Shown: piece by piece, positions 9,292 through 17,237 of the stretch | Layout of the letters: the number at the start of each line of letters is the position of its first letter | How positions within the stretch are numbered: position 1 is the first letter of the stretch | Translations under genes and position numbers: made by a program | NCBI RefSeq assembly: GCF_042654245.1 | Contig: NZ_JBHSGI010000004.1 | Span: 62,001 to 126,000 of the forward strand | DNA length: 64,000 nucleotides | Direction of reading: 5' to 3' | From: Seohaeicola_A nanhaiensis | GTDB taxonomy: Bacteria > Pseudomonadota > Alphaproteobacteria > Rhodobacterales > Rhodobacteraceae | The notes under the pieces: generated by a model | What the model saw: only the letters and a program-made list of their open reading frames with translations | Database searches by the model: none | What the model was told of the DNA's origin: nothing

Positions 9292-10250
9292 CGGCGACGT
9301 CCCGCGCCGGGACCTTTTCCCCTGCCCGGCCCGCCGGGCCGCTTGCCACCCCCCTTGCCGCCACGGCGGCCGGGTCCGCCGGGCGCGTCCTCGTTCACCC
9401 CGCGCCTGCGCCGCACCACACCGATGCGACCCTCATGTGCCACTTTGGCAAAGGTCAGCGGATCGAGACCGGCAAAGACAGCCATCACCCCGCCCCAGTT
9501 CTCGTCGACATCATCGAAGAAGAGATAGCCGCCCGGGCGCACCAGCCCCATCAGGCTGGCCACCTCACGGCGCAGATAGCCTTCGGAGTGGTTGCCATCG
9601 ATCAGGACGAAATCGAATTTCGTGCCGAGCCGCGCGAGGTTCCGCAAAACCTGGGTCGCGCTGAACCCGTGATAGCTGGCATGGCGCGTGGGAGAGGATT
9701 TGTCGTTGAGGACACCATACAGCGCGCTTCGGTCCAACGTGAACCCGGTGACCGGCATCCAGTTACCAAGCAACCCATAGCGGGCCATCAGACCCGTCAC
9801 GAGATCCTGCGGCGAGTCGATGCCGCGATGGGGAATGTTCGGGTCAATGCTGAGCACGACCGAGTCGGCGTGCAATTTTCGCGCGGCATCGGTAATGCAG
9901 GCCAGCGAAACGCCCACAAAGTTGCCGATGTGCAGACCCTTGAGCGGCCGGTCGGCGGCCAGGTCGCCCATGTGGCGTGTCACGACCTTCAACGCAGGTT
10001 CGGGGATCGACCCTTCGCGGATATCGCGAACAGCACCCGGACGGGCGGCGTTCAGAAATTCCATGGCGTCGGAATAGCTGTAGTCGCAACGCTCGAAAGC
10101 TTTGTCGCGCTTTTGCCAGCGGTCCGCGGCAAATCGGGACGTATTGCCCCAGACAATTGGCCAGTTCGCGCGATCCGGAAGCCGGCCCGTGATGCGGTTA
10201 TACATCCGCACGCCCCGCACCAGAAACGGGGTCAGGATGGATCGTGTCAT
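9270..10250 (-). CDS. Class I SAM-dependent methyltransferase with Gly/Arg/Pro-rich tail
   Basis: 326 residues. Residues 104-118 (KGLHIGNFVGVSL) form the SAM-binding loop; DFVLIDGNHSEGYLRREV (213-230) and RPGGYLFFDDVD (238-249) are hallmarks of the Methyltransf_24 group. Residues 279-326 are an extremely basic low-complexity tail of Gly, Arg, Lys and Pro (for example GGPGRRGGKGGGKRPGG), unusual for the family. The tail-coding DNA overlaps the 3' end of the convergent sulfotransferase-like gene by 22 bases. Start ATG 10250 sits behind GGAGAGA. Substrate unknown; context suggests a surface glycan or a glycosylated metabolite. Confidence 0.78.
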   Translation of the reverse strand: MTRSILTPFLVRGVRMYNRITGRLPDRANWPIVWGNTSRFAADRWQKRDKAFERCDYSYSDAMEFLNAARPGAVRDIREGSIPEPALKVVTRHMGDLAADRPLKGLHIGNFVGVSLACITDAARKLHADSVVLSIDPNIPHRGIDSPQDLVTGLMARYGLLGNWMPVTGFTLDRSALYGVLNDKSSPTRHASYHGFSATQVLRNLARLGTKFDFVLIDGNHSEGYLRREVASLMGLVRPGGYLFFDDVDENWGGVMAVFAGLDPLTFAKVAHEGRIGVVRRRRGVNEDAPGGPGRRGGKGGGKRPGGPGRGKGPGAGRRRQNAGGA

Positions 10251-10600
10251 AATCTCTCTCCGGAAGATCCGCCGGAAATGGCGGTCAACGCCTGCCGGGC
10301 GCAGACAATCACGATTTGCCGGCCAAGCCAAGACGGGCCGCACGAATCCGGTTCCCTTTCAACGTATTGCACGCCCCACGCCTGAAGGCTTGAAAGAGAT
10401 TCGCAACGGCGGAGGCTCTCGGGAGCGTGTAAACAATGAACGATTGAAACGTATCCAAGTTTAACATTCAGAAACAATGCGCCTTACCAAGAGAACATGT
10501 TAACTAATTGAAAGAACGCAATCTTCCAAGGCCGCCCTCTCCATCCCCTTCCCGATATCGAAAATTCGCTATGTGTCCCGACACTTTTCCGCCATCTTTT
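10251..10600. other. Divergent intergenic region
   Basis: About 350 bases between divergent genes. Bases 10420-10520 are distinctly AT-richer than the surroundings (two TTAAC motifs at about 10462 and 10500) and are the probable promoter zone. The two TTAAC motifs are not spaced as a CtrA box. I see no gene. Confidence 0.4.
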
Positions 10601-10623
10601 GCCCCCGGTTCGTTCACGGGGGC
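10601..10623 (+). promoter_or_regulatory. Hairpin covering the ribosome binding site
   Basis: GCCCCCG (10601-10607) and CGGGGGC (10617-10623) form a perfect 7-bp stem with a 9-base loop. The only Shine-Dalgarno-like sequence of the next gene, GGGGG at 10618-10622, is entirely inside the stem, 4 bases before the ATG at 10627. Folding would block ribosome access. No T run follows, so it does not look like a terminator. Confidence 0.5.
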
Positions 10624-10626
10624 TTC

Positions 10627-11157
10627 ATGGCCTGTTTCTTGCGCTGCCTTCTGGCGGCTTTGCTGATCTGCGCGGCTGGTGTGGCCGCGGCCAAGCCCAG
10701 CCGCTGGTCGATGGTGGGCGAGTGGGACATCTCCTATTACCCGGCCACCGGCGGCTGTCTGGCCTACACGCTCTGGGGACCGACCGCGATGTTCATCGGC
10801 TTCGACACCCGCGATGGTGTGACCGCGCTCGACATCACCATACTGGACGAACGCTGGAGCTCGATCACCCCCGGCACGATCTATCCCGTGACCGTCACCT
10901 TCGGACGCCGCCTGCCCTGGACGCTCGACATGACCGGCGTTCAGATGGACGGAGCGCCCGGCCTCAACATCCTGGTCAATGCCGAGCGTGACAAGTCCAA
11001 GCAGTTGCTGGCCGAATTCCGGCGCGAGACGCGGATGACCTGGGCCTATGGCGAGGCCGAGCTTGGCAGGTTCACCCTGCGCGGATCGCGACGGGCGTTC
11101 GACGCGGTGCTGGACTGCCAGCGCCACCACAGCGAACTGACCTCGGCCCGCCCCTAG
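10627..11157 (+). CDS. Exported protein of unknown function
   Basis: 176 residues. An N-terminal signal peptide is clear (MACFLRCLLAALLICAAGVAAA, cleavage probably after residue 22), so the mature protein is periplasmic or secreted. The mature part opens with WSMVGEWDISYYPATGGCLAY and is beta-rich, with two cysteines (about 44 and 162) that could form a disulfide. I do not recognise a named domain. Start choice: ATG 10627 after GGGGG; a GTG at 10573 is in frame and would add 18 residues before the signal peptide. The ribosome site is inside a stable hairpin. It is followed at 64 bases by the thioesterase gene. Confidence 0.7.
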   Translation: MACFLRCLLAALLICAAGVAAAKPSRWSMVGEWDISYYPATGGCLAYTLWGPTAMFIGFDTRDGVTALDITILDERWSSITPGTIYPVTVTFGRRLPWTLDMTGVQMDGAPGLNILVNAERDKSKQLLAEFRRETRMTWAYGEAELGRFTLRGSRRAFDAVLDCQRHHSELTSARP

Positions 11158-11220
11158 ACCATTGCCTTTTGTCGGCAGCCGCGTCACCTCTTGGAAAAAC
11201 CGCCGAGGGGGAGACACCGG

Positions 11221-11625
11221 ATGACGCCGCAGGACGCGCACGATCTGCTTGAGAAATACTTCGCCGACTGGGTGCGCGCGCTGGACATGCAGGTGGAAGA
11301 GGTGGGGGCGGATCACGTTCTGGTCCGGATGCCGCTGGCGCCCAAGCTGATCCGCGTCGGCGGAATAGTCTCGGGTCAGGCTCTGGCCGCACTCGCCGAT
11401 ACCGCCATGGTGCTCGCGGCCCTGGCGCAGGCCGGCACCTTCCGCGCCTTTGCCACCACCGACCTGCACACCCAGTTTCTGCGCCCCGGCACAGGCAGCG
11501 CCATCCTGTGCCGCGCCTCGGTCGTGCGGGCGGGCAAGGCGCTTGTCTTCACCCGCGCCGAGATGAGCGAAGCGGACAGCGGCAAGCTGGTCGCCACCGC
11601 CACGGCCTCGTTTTTCGCAGCGTAA
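11221..11625 (+). CDS. PaaI-family hotdog thioesterase
   Basis: 134 residues, the usual size for a single hotdog domain. GGIVSGQALAALADTAMVLA (47-66) is the PaaI/4HBT helix motif with the catalytic-region Asp60, followed by TTDLHTQFLRPG, the usual central strand. These enzymes hydrolyse acyl- or aryl-CoA thioesters in the cytoplasm; the substrate is not predictable here. ATG 11221 follows GAGGGGGAG. A TTG 30 bases upstream is in frame but has no ribosome site. The gene is 35 bases ahead of the glycosylase gene. Confidence 0.85.
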   Translation: MTPQDAHDLLEKYFADWVRALDMQVEEVGADHVLVRMPLAPKLIRVGGIVSGQALAALADTAMVLAALAQAGTFRAFATTDLHTQFLRPGTGSAILCRASVVRAGKALVFTRAEMSEADSGKLVATATASFFAA

Positions 11626-11660
11626 ACGCCAAACGTTACAGACCGGCCGGAGACATTGCC

Positions 11661-12323
11661 ATGCGCCACTTCGACGAAATCTTCGATATCTCTGCCGGCC
11701 GGCACGGCGGCGCCGCCGCGCTGGAGGCGAAGCTGTCCAAGCCGACGCCAGCCGCCGAACTGGCGAAGATACCGGAAGACCGCTGGCTGGCCACCATGAC
11801 GAAATGCATCTTCCAGTCCGGGTTCAACTGGAAGGTCATCGAAGCCAAATGGGACGGGTTCGAAGCCGCCTTTTCGGGCTTCGACGTCGGCCGCAACGCG
11901 CTGATGGACGACGCGACCTTCGACGCCCTGATCCAGGACACGCGGATCGTGCGCAATGGCACCAAGATTTCCGCTGTCCGCGACAACGCCGCCTTTCTGC
12001 TGGAACTCCGCGACGAAGGCGGCGCGTCCAAGGTTCTGGGCGGATGGCCATCGACGGATTACATAGGGCTGCTGGACCTGCTCAAGACCCGCGCGGCCCG
12101 CATGGGCGGCACGACAGGCCAGTATGCGATGCGCTTTTCCGGGCGAGACAGCTTCATCCTGTCCCAGGACGTGACCGCCCGCCTGATCGCCGAAGGCGTG
12201 ATCGACAAGCCCGCAGGGTCGAAGTCCTCGATGAAGGCGGTTCAGGCGGCCTTCAATACGTGGATGGAGCAGTCGGGACGCTCGCTTACCGAGATCAGCC
12301 GCGTCCTGGCGATGAGCCTGTGA
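11661..12323 (+). CDS. DNA-3-methyladenine glycosylase I-like protein
   Basis: 220 residues. TKCIFQSGFNWKVIEAKWDGF (47-67) followed by IVRNGTKISAVRDNA (96-110) matches the helix-hairpin-helix core of Tag-type glycosylases (compare the IIRNRGKI region of E. coli Tag). Tag excises 3-methyladenine from alkylated DNA. Unlike E. coli Tag, there is no cysteine near either end, so the zinc snap that ties N- and C-termini is missing; this fits a COG2818 subgroup common in Rhodobacterales. Start ATG 11661, 35 bases after the thioesterase gene; a longer frame continues into that gene and is rejected. Confidence 0.82.
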   Translation: MRHFDEIFDISAGRHGGAAALEAKLSKPTPAAELAKIPEDRWLATMTKCIFQSGFNWKVIEAKWDGFEAAFSGFDVGRNALMDDATFDALIQDTRIVRNGTKISAVRDNAAFLLELRDEGGASKVLGGWPSTDYIGLLDLLKTRAARMGGTTGQYAMRFSGRDSFILSQDVTARLIAEGVIDKPAGSKSSMKAVQAAFNTWMEQSGRSLTEISRVLAMSL

Positions 12324-12393
12324 GGCGCAAAATTCCGGTGATCGCGGCTTTGCGGCACTACCCGTTTCACATCCGCGCCGCTAACGTCGCGCC

Positions 12394-13083
12394 ATGATCC
12401 TGCGCCTGCTTCTTCTGTCCGTCCTCGCGCTGGCCGCCTGCGGCCGCCCGCTCACCGTCAACGAACGCGCCTTTGCCAGCGCGATCATGGGCGATCAGGT
12501 CAACCTCAAACGGGTGCGACTGGTCGATGGCGCGCCGGTCGGGGCCGTCACCTTTCACCGCAAGGCCCGCCCGCGCGTCACCTGCCGCGAATTGATCCTC
12601 CCCCCGGTCACCGAGTCGGTTGTCACCGCGAAACCCGCGGCGGTGACGCTGTTCAACACAGTGTTCTTTGCCCGCGACTGGTATACGGACGACTATCTGC
12701 GCGGCTATCCCGACCGCATGAACCTGACCGCCGCGATGCTGCTCGGGCACGAGCTGGTCCATGTCTGGCAGTGGCAGAACCGCGCGCGCACCGGATACAG
12801 CCCGCTGCGGGCGGCGGTCGAGCATGGCCGGTCCAGCGACCCCTACCTGTTCAACCTCGAAACCTCGCCCGATCTGCTCGACTTCGGGTTCGAACAGCAG
12901 GGGTCGATCATGGAGGAATACGTCTGCTGCCGCGCACTGGCGCCCAACGCCGCGCGCACCAAGCGGCTGCACGACATGCTGAGGGCCGATTTCCCGGTGG
13001 CCGACCTGCCCCGGAACGGCCGGCGCGAACGCGATGTCATGCTCCCGTGGAAGGGCGCCGAACTGGACGGTATCTGCGACTGA
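12394..13083 (+). CDS. Lipoprotein with HExxH metalloprotease-like motif
   Basis: 229 residues. A lipoprotein signal (LALAAC, Cys16) anchors it to a membrane. HELVH at 119-123 is a zinc-binding HExxH motif, within GHELVHVWQWQ, and EQQGSIMEEYVCC (167-178) offers Glu173/174 as a possible third ligand. The HELxHVWQ ... EQQ pattern resembles the DUF4157-type putative metallopeptidases found in secreted or polymorphic proteins; that link is my inference. A CC pair (177-178) is unusual. It sits between a DNA glycosylase and two cytochromes c without obvious functional coupling. No peptidase activity can be claimed from sequence alone. Confidence 0.7.
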   Translation: MILRLLLLSVLALAACGRPLTVNERAFASAIMGDQVNLKRVRLVDGAPVGAVTFHRKARPRVTCRELILPPVTESVVTAKPAAVTLFNTVFFARDWYTDDYLRGYPDRMNLTAAMLLGHELVHVWQWQNRARTGYSPLRAAVEHGRSSDPYLFNLETSPDLLDFGFEQQGSIMEEYVCCRALAPNAARTKRLHDMLRADFPVADLPRNGRRERDVMLPWKGAELDGICD

Positions 13084-13087
13084 AAGC

Positions 13088-13486
13088 TCAGCTGCCCTGG
13101 ATGCTCTCAAGATAGTAGAGAAGTGCCGCCAACGAGCGCGGGGTCGGCGTCATCACCCCGTCCACCTCGACCGGCACCTGTTCGCCCGCCAGCAGCGCGC
13201 CGAATTCCGGCATCTGTTCGCGCGGCAGCTTGCCCCGGCCATAGCCGTCGATCTGCGACATCACCATCGCGCGCGGAAAGACCCCGCCATGGCGCGCGGT
13301 GATCTCGGTCAGGTTCGGCGCCTTCTTGCGTCCGACCAGAATCCCGCCGCGCGCATCGCGTCCGTGGCAGGACGTGCAGTTCTCGGCGAACAGGACCTCG
13401 CCCTCTGACGGTTCCGGCATCGCGTCGACGGCGCATGCGGCAAGCACGGCGGCAACCGGCAGGGCAAAATACAGTTTGAGCAGCAT
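13088..13486 (-). CDS. Lipoprotein-type cytochrome c
   Basis: 132 residues. The N-terminus ends in VLAAC (Cys18), a lipobox, so the mature protein is probably lipid-anchored on the periplasmic side. CTSCH (37-41) is the covalent haem c site, and a Met in REQMPEF is the likely sixth ligand. Domain size fits a class I monohaem cytochrome. Start ATG 13486 lies behind GGAGG. It is 15 bases downstream of a second cytochrome c gene with which it forms an operon. Redox partner unknown. Confidence 0.87.
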   Translation of the reverse strand: MLLKLYFALPVAAVLAACAVDAMPEPSEGEVLFAENCTSCHGRDARGGILVGRKKAPNLTEITARHGGVFPRAMVMSQIDGYGRGKLPREQMPEFGALLAGEQVPVEVDGVMTPTPRSLAALLYYLESIQGS

Positions 13487-13501
13487 GTTAGGCGCCTCCG
13501 A

Positions 13502-13906
13502 TCAGTCGACTTGCAGCGATTCCAGAAAGGCCACCAGATCGACAATCGGCTTGCTGGTCAATATGGGCTGGCCCGCCGGCGTCTTCATCGGCGTATCCTG
13601 CCCCTCGAAGAAATAGCCATAGACCGGCATCGGCGACCCATGCGCCACCAGCGGATCGCGCCCGTCGATGCGGGCGACCACGCGCGCGGTCGGGAACTCC
13701 CCGCCGTTGCCGGCCTTGAGCTTGGTGAGATTGGTTGGCGGGATCGTCAGAACCCCGGCCATCGGCCCGGTACCATCCGCGTCGAGTCCGTGACAGGTCG
13801 CGCAATGGGTGCGGAATACCTCAGCCCCCTCGGCGGCGTCCTGCGCAGTCGCGGAACTGCCGGCTGCCAAGGCCAACCCCAGTAATGCCGCAAATCTCGC
13901 AATCAT
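13502..13906 (-). CDS. Periplasmic cytochrome c
   Basis: 134 residues with a Sec signal peptide (to about Ala21) and haem motif CATCH (35-39). SPMPVYGYFF supplies the probable Met ligand. The same RIDG ... MP pattern appears in the downstream lipoprotein cytochrome, suggesting that the pair arose by duplication. Start ATG 13906 behind GGGAGGGAA; a longer frame upstream lacks similarity. The two genes likely form a small electron-transfer operon, divergent from the UbiH-like gene. Confidence 0.87.
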   Translation of the reverse strand: MIARFAALLGLALAAGSSATAQDAAEGAEVFRTHCATCHGLDADGTGPMAGVLTIPPTNLTKLKAGNGGEFPTARVVARIDGRDPLVAHGSPMPVYGYFFEGQDTPMKTPAGQPILTSKPIVDLVAFLESLQVD

Positions 13907-14058
13907 CTTTCCCTCCCCATGGACATGATCTGTAGAGTCAATAATGGATGATTTCCCGGCGCGGACAATGATCGAAATCAACGTCGCCTGCCGGGACAGG
14001 ATGCCGCTTGGCCTGCCCCGGCCTGTCGGCGTAGTGTCCGGACCGAAAGCGAGGCGCG

Positions 14059-15255
14059 ATGAGAGACACCTGCGATATCCTGATCTCCGGCGGCGGCGTT
14101 GCCGGGCTGACTGCCGCCGCGGCCTTTGCCACCTCCGGTTTCCGGGTGATCTGCGTCGATCCGGCGCCGCCCGTCACCGACCGCGAGGCGCAGGGCGCAG
14201 ACCTGCGCACCACGGCGATCCTGCAACCGGCGCGCGACCTTCTTGAGCGTTGCGGCATCTGGGATCGCTTCGCCCCCCATGCCGAGCCGCTGCAGATCAT
14301 GCGTATCGTCGATGCCGGCGGCGCGGAGTCGGTGCCCCGCACCGTCAAGGAGTTCAACGCCGCCGATATATCGGAGCAGCCCTTTGGCTGGAACCTGCCG
14401 AACTGGCTGATCCGGCGCGAGCTGGTCGCGCAGCTCGCCACCCTGCCCGGCGTCGATTTTCGCCCCGGCACCAGCACCCGCGCCCTGTTCACACGCACGG
14501 CCGAGGCGCGCGTGACCTTGTCGGACGGCACCCGCGTTTCGGCCCGGCTGGTCATCGCCGCCGATGGGCGCGACTCACCGATGCGGCAGGCGGCCGGGAT
14601 CGGGGTCACGACTCATCGCTATGGCCAGAAGGCGCTGGCCTTCGCGGTCACCCATCCCGAACCACATCGCAACGTTTCGACCGAAATCCACCGGTCGGGC
14701 GGGCCGTTCACGCTGGTCCCCCTGCCCGATCACGAGGGCAAACCGTATTCCGCCGTCGTCTGGATGGAGCGCGGCCCGCGTGCGTTGGAACTGGCCGCGA
14801 TGCCGGTGCCCGAGTTCGAGGCGGCAATGACCGACCGCTCCTGCGCGCTGTTCGGACCGCTGACGCTGGCCTCGCGCCGCACCGTCTGGCCGATCATCCT
14901 GCAACACGCCGAGCGGATGGCCGGAGAGCGGGTCGCGCTGATGGCCGAGGCCGCGCATGTGGTGCCACCCATAGGGGCGCAGGGGCTGAACATGTCGCTG
15001 GCCGACCTGCGCGCCCTGCTCGACCTGGCCGAAGCGCGGCCCGACGGGCTGGGCGACGCGGCGATGCTGGACGCCTATCACCGCGCCCGGATCGGCGATA
15101 TCCGGATGCGGGTGCACGGGATCGACCTGCTGAACCGCGCCTCGATGGCCGGCGCGCAGCCCCTGCTCGTCGCGCGCGCGGTCGGGCTGAACGCGCTTTA
15201 CGGTCTGGCACCGGTGCGGCACACGCTGATGCGCATGGGGCTGGGCGTGCGCTGA
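14059..15255 (+). CDS. UbiH/UbiF-type FAD monooxygenase (ubiquinone biosynthesis hydroxylase family)
   Basis: 398 residues. The FAD-binding GGGVAGL (11-17), the internal AADGRDSPMRQAAGI (DG motif) and the late GERVALMAEAAHVVPPIG identify a UbiH-like aromatic ring hydroxylase; the usual GDAAH is AEAAH here. GAQGLNMSLADL is the family motif that follows. These enzymes hydroxylate the ring of ubiquinone precursors using O2 and NADPH. Which ring position is modified cannot be told by eye. The gene is convergent with the aminotransferase gene with 13 bases between them. Confidence 0.85.
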   Translation: MRDTCDILISGGGVAGLTAAAAFATSGFRVICVDPAPPVTDREAQGADLRTTAILQPARDLLERCGIWDRFAPHAEPLQIMRIVDAGGAESVPRTVKEFNAADISEQPFGWNLPNWLIRRELVAQLATLPGVDFRPGTSTRALFTRTAEARVTLSDGTRVSARLVIAADGRDSPMRQAAGIGVTTHRYGQKALAFAVTHPEPHRNVSTEIHRSGGPFTLVPLPDHEGKPYSAVVWMERGPRALELAAMPVPEFEAAMTDRSCALFGPLTLASRRTVWPIILQHAERMAGERVALMAEAAHVVPPIGAQGLNMSLADLRALLDLAEARPDGLGDAAMLDAYHRARIGDIRMRVHGIDLLNRASMAGAQPLLVARAVGLNALYGLAPVRHTLMRMGLGVR

Positions 15256-15268
15256 GGCGCGCGCCCGA

Positions 15269-16393
15269 TCACAGCACCTGATCAACCACCCGCTGCAACC
15301 GAGCCAGGGTGCCGTCGACATCATACAGCTTGTCGAGCCCGAAGAGCCCCAGCCGGAAGGTGCGGAAATCCGGGCCTTCGTCGCATTGCAGCGGCACGCC
15401 GGCGGCAATCTGCATCCCGAGTGCCGCGAACTTCTTGCCGTTCTGAATGTCCGGATCGCTCGTATAGCTGACCACCACACCCGGCGCACCAAAGCCATCG
15501 GCCGCAACCGAGACGACACCCTTGGCCCTGAGCATGGCGCGCACGCCATCGCCCAGCTTCCACTGCGCCTCGCGCAGGCGGTCAAAGCCATAGTCCCGCG
15601 TCTCGTTCATGGTGTCGCGGAAATCGCGCAGCGCATCCGTGGGCATGGTTGCATGATAGGCATGGCCGCCGCCCTCGTAGGCCGCCATGATCGACCGCCA
15701 TTTCTTCAGATCGACCGCAAAGCTGTCCGAGGTCGTCTCTTCCAGCCGCGCCGCGCCCCGTTCCGAGAGCATGACCAGACCGGCGCAGGGCGAAGCGCTC
15801 CAGCCCTTCTGCGGGGCCGAGATCAGGACATCGACACCCGTGGCCTTCATGTCGACCCAGGCACAGCCCGAGGCGATGCAGTCGAGCACCATCAGCGCGC
15901 CGACCTCATGCGCTGCCGCCGCAAGGGCGGTCACATAATCGTCGGGCAGGATCACGCCGGCGGCGGTTTCGACATGGGGCGCGAAGACGACTTCGGGTTT
16001 CTGGTCGCGGATGGCGGCGACCACCTCGTCGATCGGCGCGGGGGCAAAGGGCGACGGAGCCGCGTTGCCGGTGCGCCGCGCCTTCATCACCGTGGCGCTT
16101 GAGGCGATGCCGCCAGTTTCGACGATCTGACTCCAGCGGTACGAGAACCAGCCGTTGCGCACCACCAGCACCTTGGCGCCGCGGGCGAACTGACGGGCCA
16201 CCGCCTCCATCGCATAGGTTCCGCCGCCGGGCACCACCGCAACCGCGTCGGCGTTGTAGACCTCCTTGAGGGTGGCCGAGATATCCCGCATCACCTGCTG
16301 GAAGGTCTGGCTCATGTGGTTCAGCGACCGGTCGGTGAAGACGACCGAGAATTCGTCCAGACCCTGGGGGTCGATATCGTCGCGCAATGCCAT
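15269..16393 (-). CDS. Class V PLP-dependent aminotransferase (alanine/serine-glyoxylate type)
   Basis: 374 residues. Lys196 in ISAPQKGWSASPC is the PLP Schiff-base lysine and Asp171 (LMVLDCIASG) contacts the pyridine nitrogen. VVPGGGTYAMEAVARQF (53-69) is the phosphate-binding region. The family includes serine-glyoxylate, alanine-glyoxylate and phosphonate (2-aminoethylphosphonate) aminotransferases; the sequence leans to the first two. ATG 16393 is behind GGAGGA. It follows the GST gene by 87 bases on the same strand and may be read with it. Confidence 0.85.
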   Translation of the reverse strand: MALRDDIDPQGLDEFSVVFTDRSLNHMSQTFQQVMRDISATLKEVYNADAVAVVPGGGTYAMEAVARQFARGAKVLVVRNGWFSYRWSQIVETGGIASSATVMKARRTGNAAPSPFAPAPIDEVVAAIRDQKPEVVFAPHVETAAGVILPDDYVTALAAAAHEVGALMVLDCIASGCAWVDMKATGVDVLISAPQKGWSASPCAGLVMLSERGAARLEETTSDSFAVDLKKWRSIMAAYEGGGHAYHATMPTDALRDFRDTMNETRDYGFDRLREAQWKLGDGVRAMLRAKGVVSVAADGFGAPGVVVSYTSDPDIQNGKKFAALGMQIAAGVPLQCDEGPDFRTFRLGLFGLDKLYDVDGTLARLQRVVDQVL

Positions 16394-16480
16394 GGTGTCC
16401 TCCGTCGCTGGCCTCGCACAAGCGCATAGCGCAGGCCGCGCGGAACTTCAAAAGCCGAATTCGCCCAAGGCGGCGCGCGC

Positions 16481-17173
16481 TCACCCGCGCGCGTAGTGCG
16501 CCTCGTGTTCCGCGAAGGTGGCCAGCTGGTCGGCGATGGCCTTGCGGTATCCGGGGCGGGACGCGTGCAGCTCGAAATAGGCGGCGATTTCGGGGTGATC
16601 CGCCATCAGCCCCCGCTTTTCGGCAGAGACAAGAACTGAAGTCATCATCAGGTCTGCAACCGTAAAGCGGCCCGCCACCAGATGCGACCGCCCGTCCAGC
16701 GCCCCGGCCACCCGCTTCAGACGCTGGTCGAAATGCCCCTTCGCCGCGGGGTTCATGTCCTTGGCCGTCTGCGCGTCCTTCAGCCCGAACCGCGCAGGCT
16801 CCATCTCGCAGAAGCGCAGGAACCCCAGCATGAAGGCCGCCGGCTCCACCGAATTCAGCGCGGCGAAGACCCAGCTCAGGCAGGCGTCGCGCTCTGCCCG
16901 GCCGGACGGCAGCAGGGCCTCGGACTGTTCGGCGATCCGCCAGACGCAGGCGCCGGTCTCGAACATCGTCACCCCGTCCTGCTCCATCGTCGGAATCTGG
17001 CCGAAGGGCTGGCGCTTCAGATTGGCCGGTTCGCCCTGGCTGCCCTGCGCGACCAGTTCGACCTTGTAAGGAAGCCCCGCCTCTTCCAGCGCCCAACGCA
17101 GGCGCAGGTCGCGCACCTGCCCCTTGGCGATATCGGGAACCCAATCGTAGGCGGTGATGGTGATGGCAGACAT
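16481..17173 (-). CDS. Glutathione S-transferase family protein
   Basis: 230 residues. An N-terminal thioredoxin-like domain (1-80) has WVPDIAKGQVRDLRLRWALEE and the cis-proline GQIPTMEQDG loop; ETGACVWRIAE is the gamma-glutamyl-binding region (usually ES; ET here). The C-terminal half is helical (GRFTVADLMMTSVL motif). Start ATG 17173 follows GGGGGAA. A 30-bp perfect palindrome lies 11 bases upstream of the start, so expression is probably controlled by a dimeric repressor. Substrate unknown; an oxidative or xenobiotic response role is only a guess. Confidence 0.85.
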   Translation of the reverse strand: MSAITITAYDWVPDIAKGQVRDLRLRWALEEAGLPYKVELVAQGSQGEPANLKRQPFGQIPTMEQDGVTMFETGACVWRIAEQSEALLPSGRAERDACLSWVFAALNSVEPAAFMLGFLRFCEMEPARFGLKDAQTAKDMNPAAKGHFDQRLKRVAGALDGRSHLVAGRFTVADLMMTSVLVSAEKRGLMADHPEIAAYFELHASRPGYRKAIADQLATFAEHEAHYARG

Positions 17174-17184
17174 CGGACGTTCCC

Positions 17185-17214
17185 CCCATTTATGTTTATA
17201 TCAACATAAATGGG
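17185..17214 (-). promoter_or_regulatory. 30-bp palindromic operator upstream of the GST gene
   Basis: CCCATTTATGTT (17185-17196) and AACATAAATGGG (17203-17214) are perfect 12-base inverted arms around TATATC. The site is sharply AT-rich in a GC-rich background and lies 11 bases upstream of the GST start, overlapping its ribosome site edge and probably the promoter. This is what a homodimeric regulator operator looks like (ArsR, MarR or TetR size range). Confidence 0.75.
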
Positions 17215-17237
17215 CCATCCCCCCAGTCAAGCCTTCC

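Noticed and set aside
10460..10510. Possible CtrA box from two TTAAC motifs
   Set aside because: The motifs are about 40 bases apart, and neither has a partner half at the required 7-base spacing.
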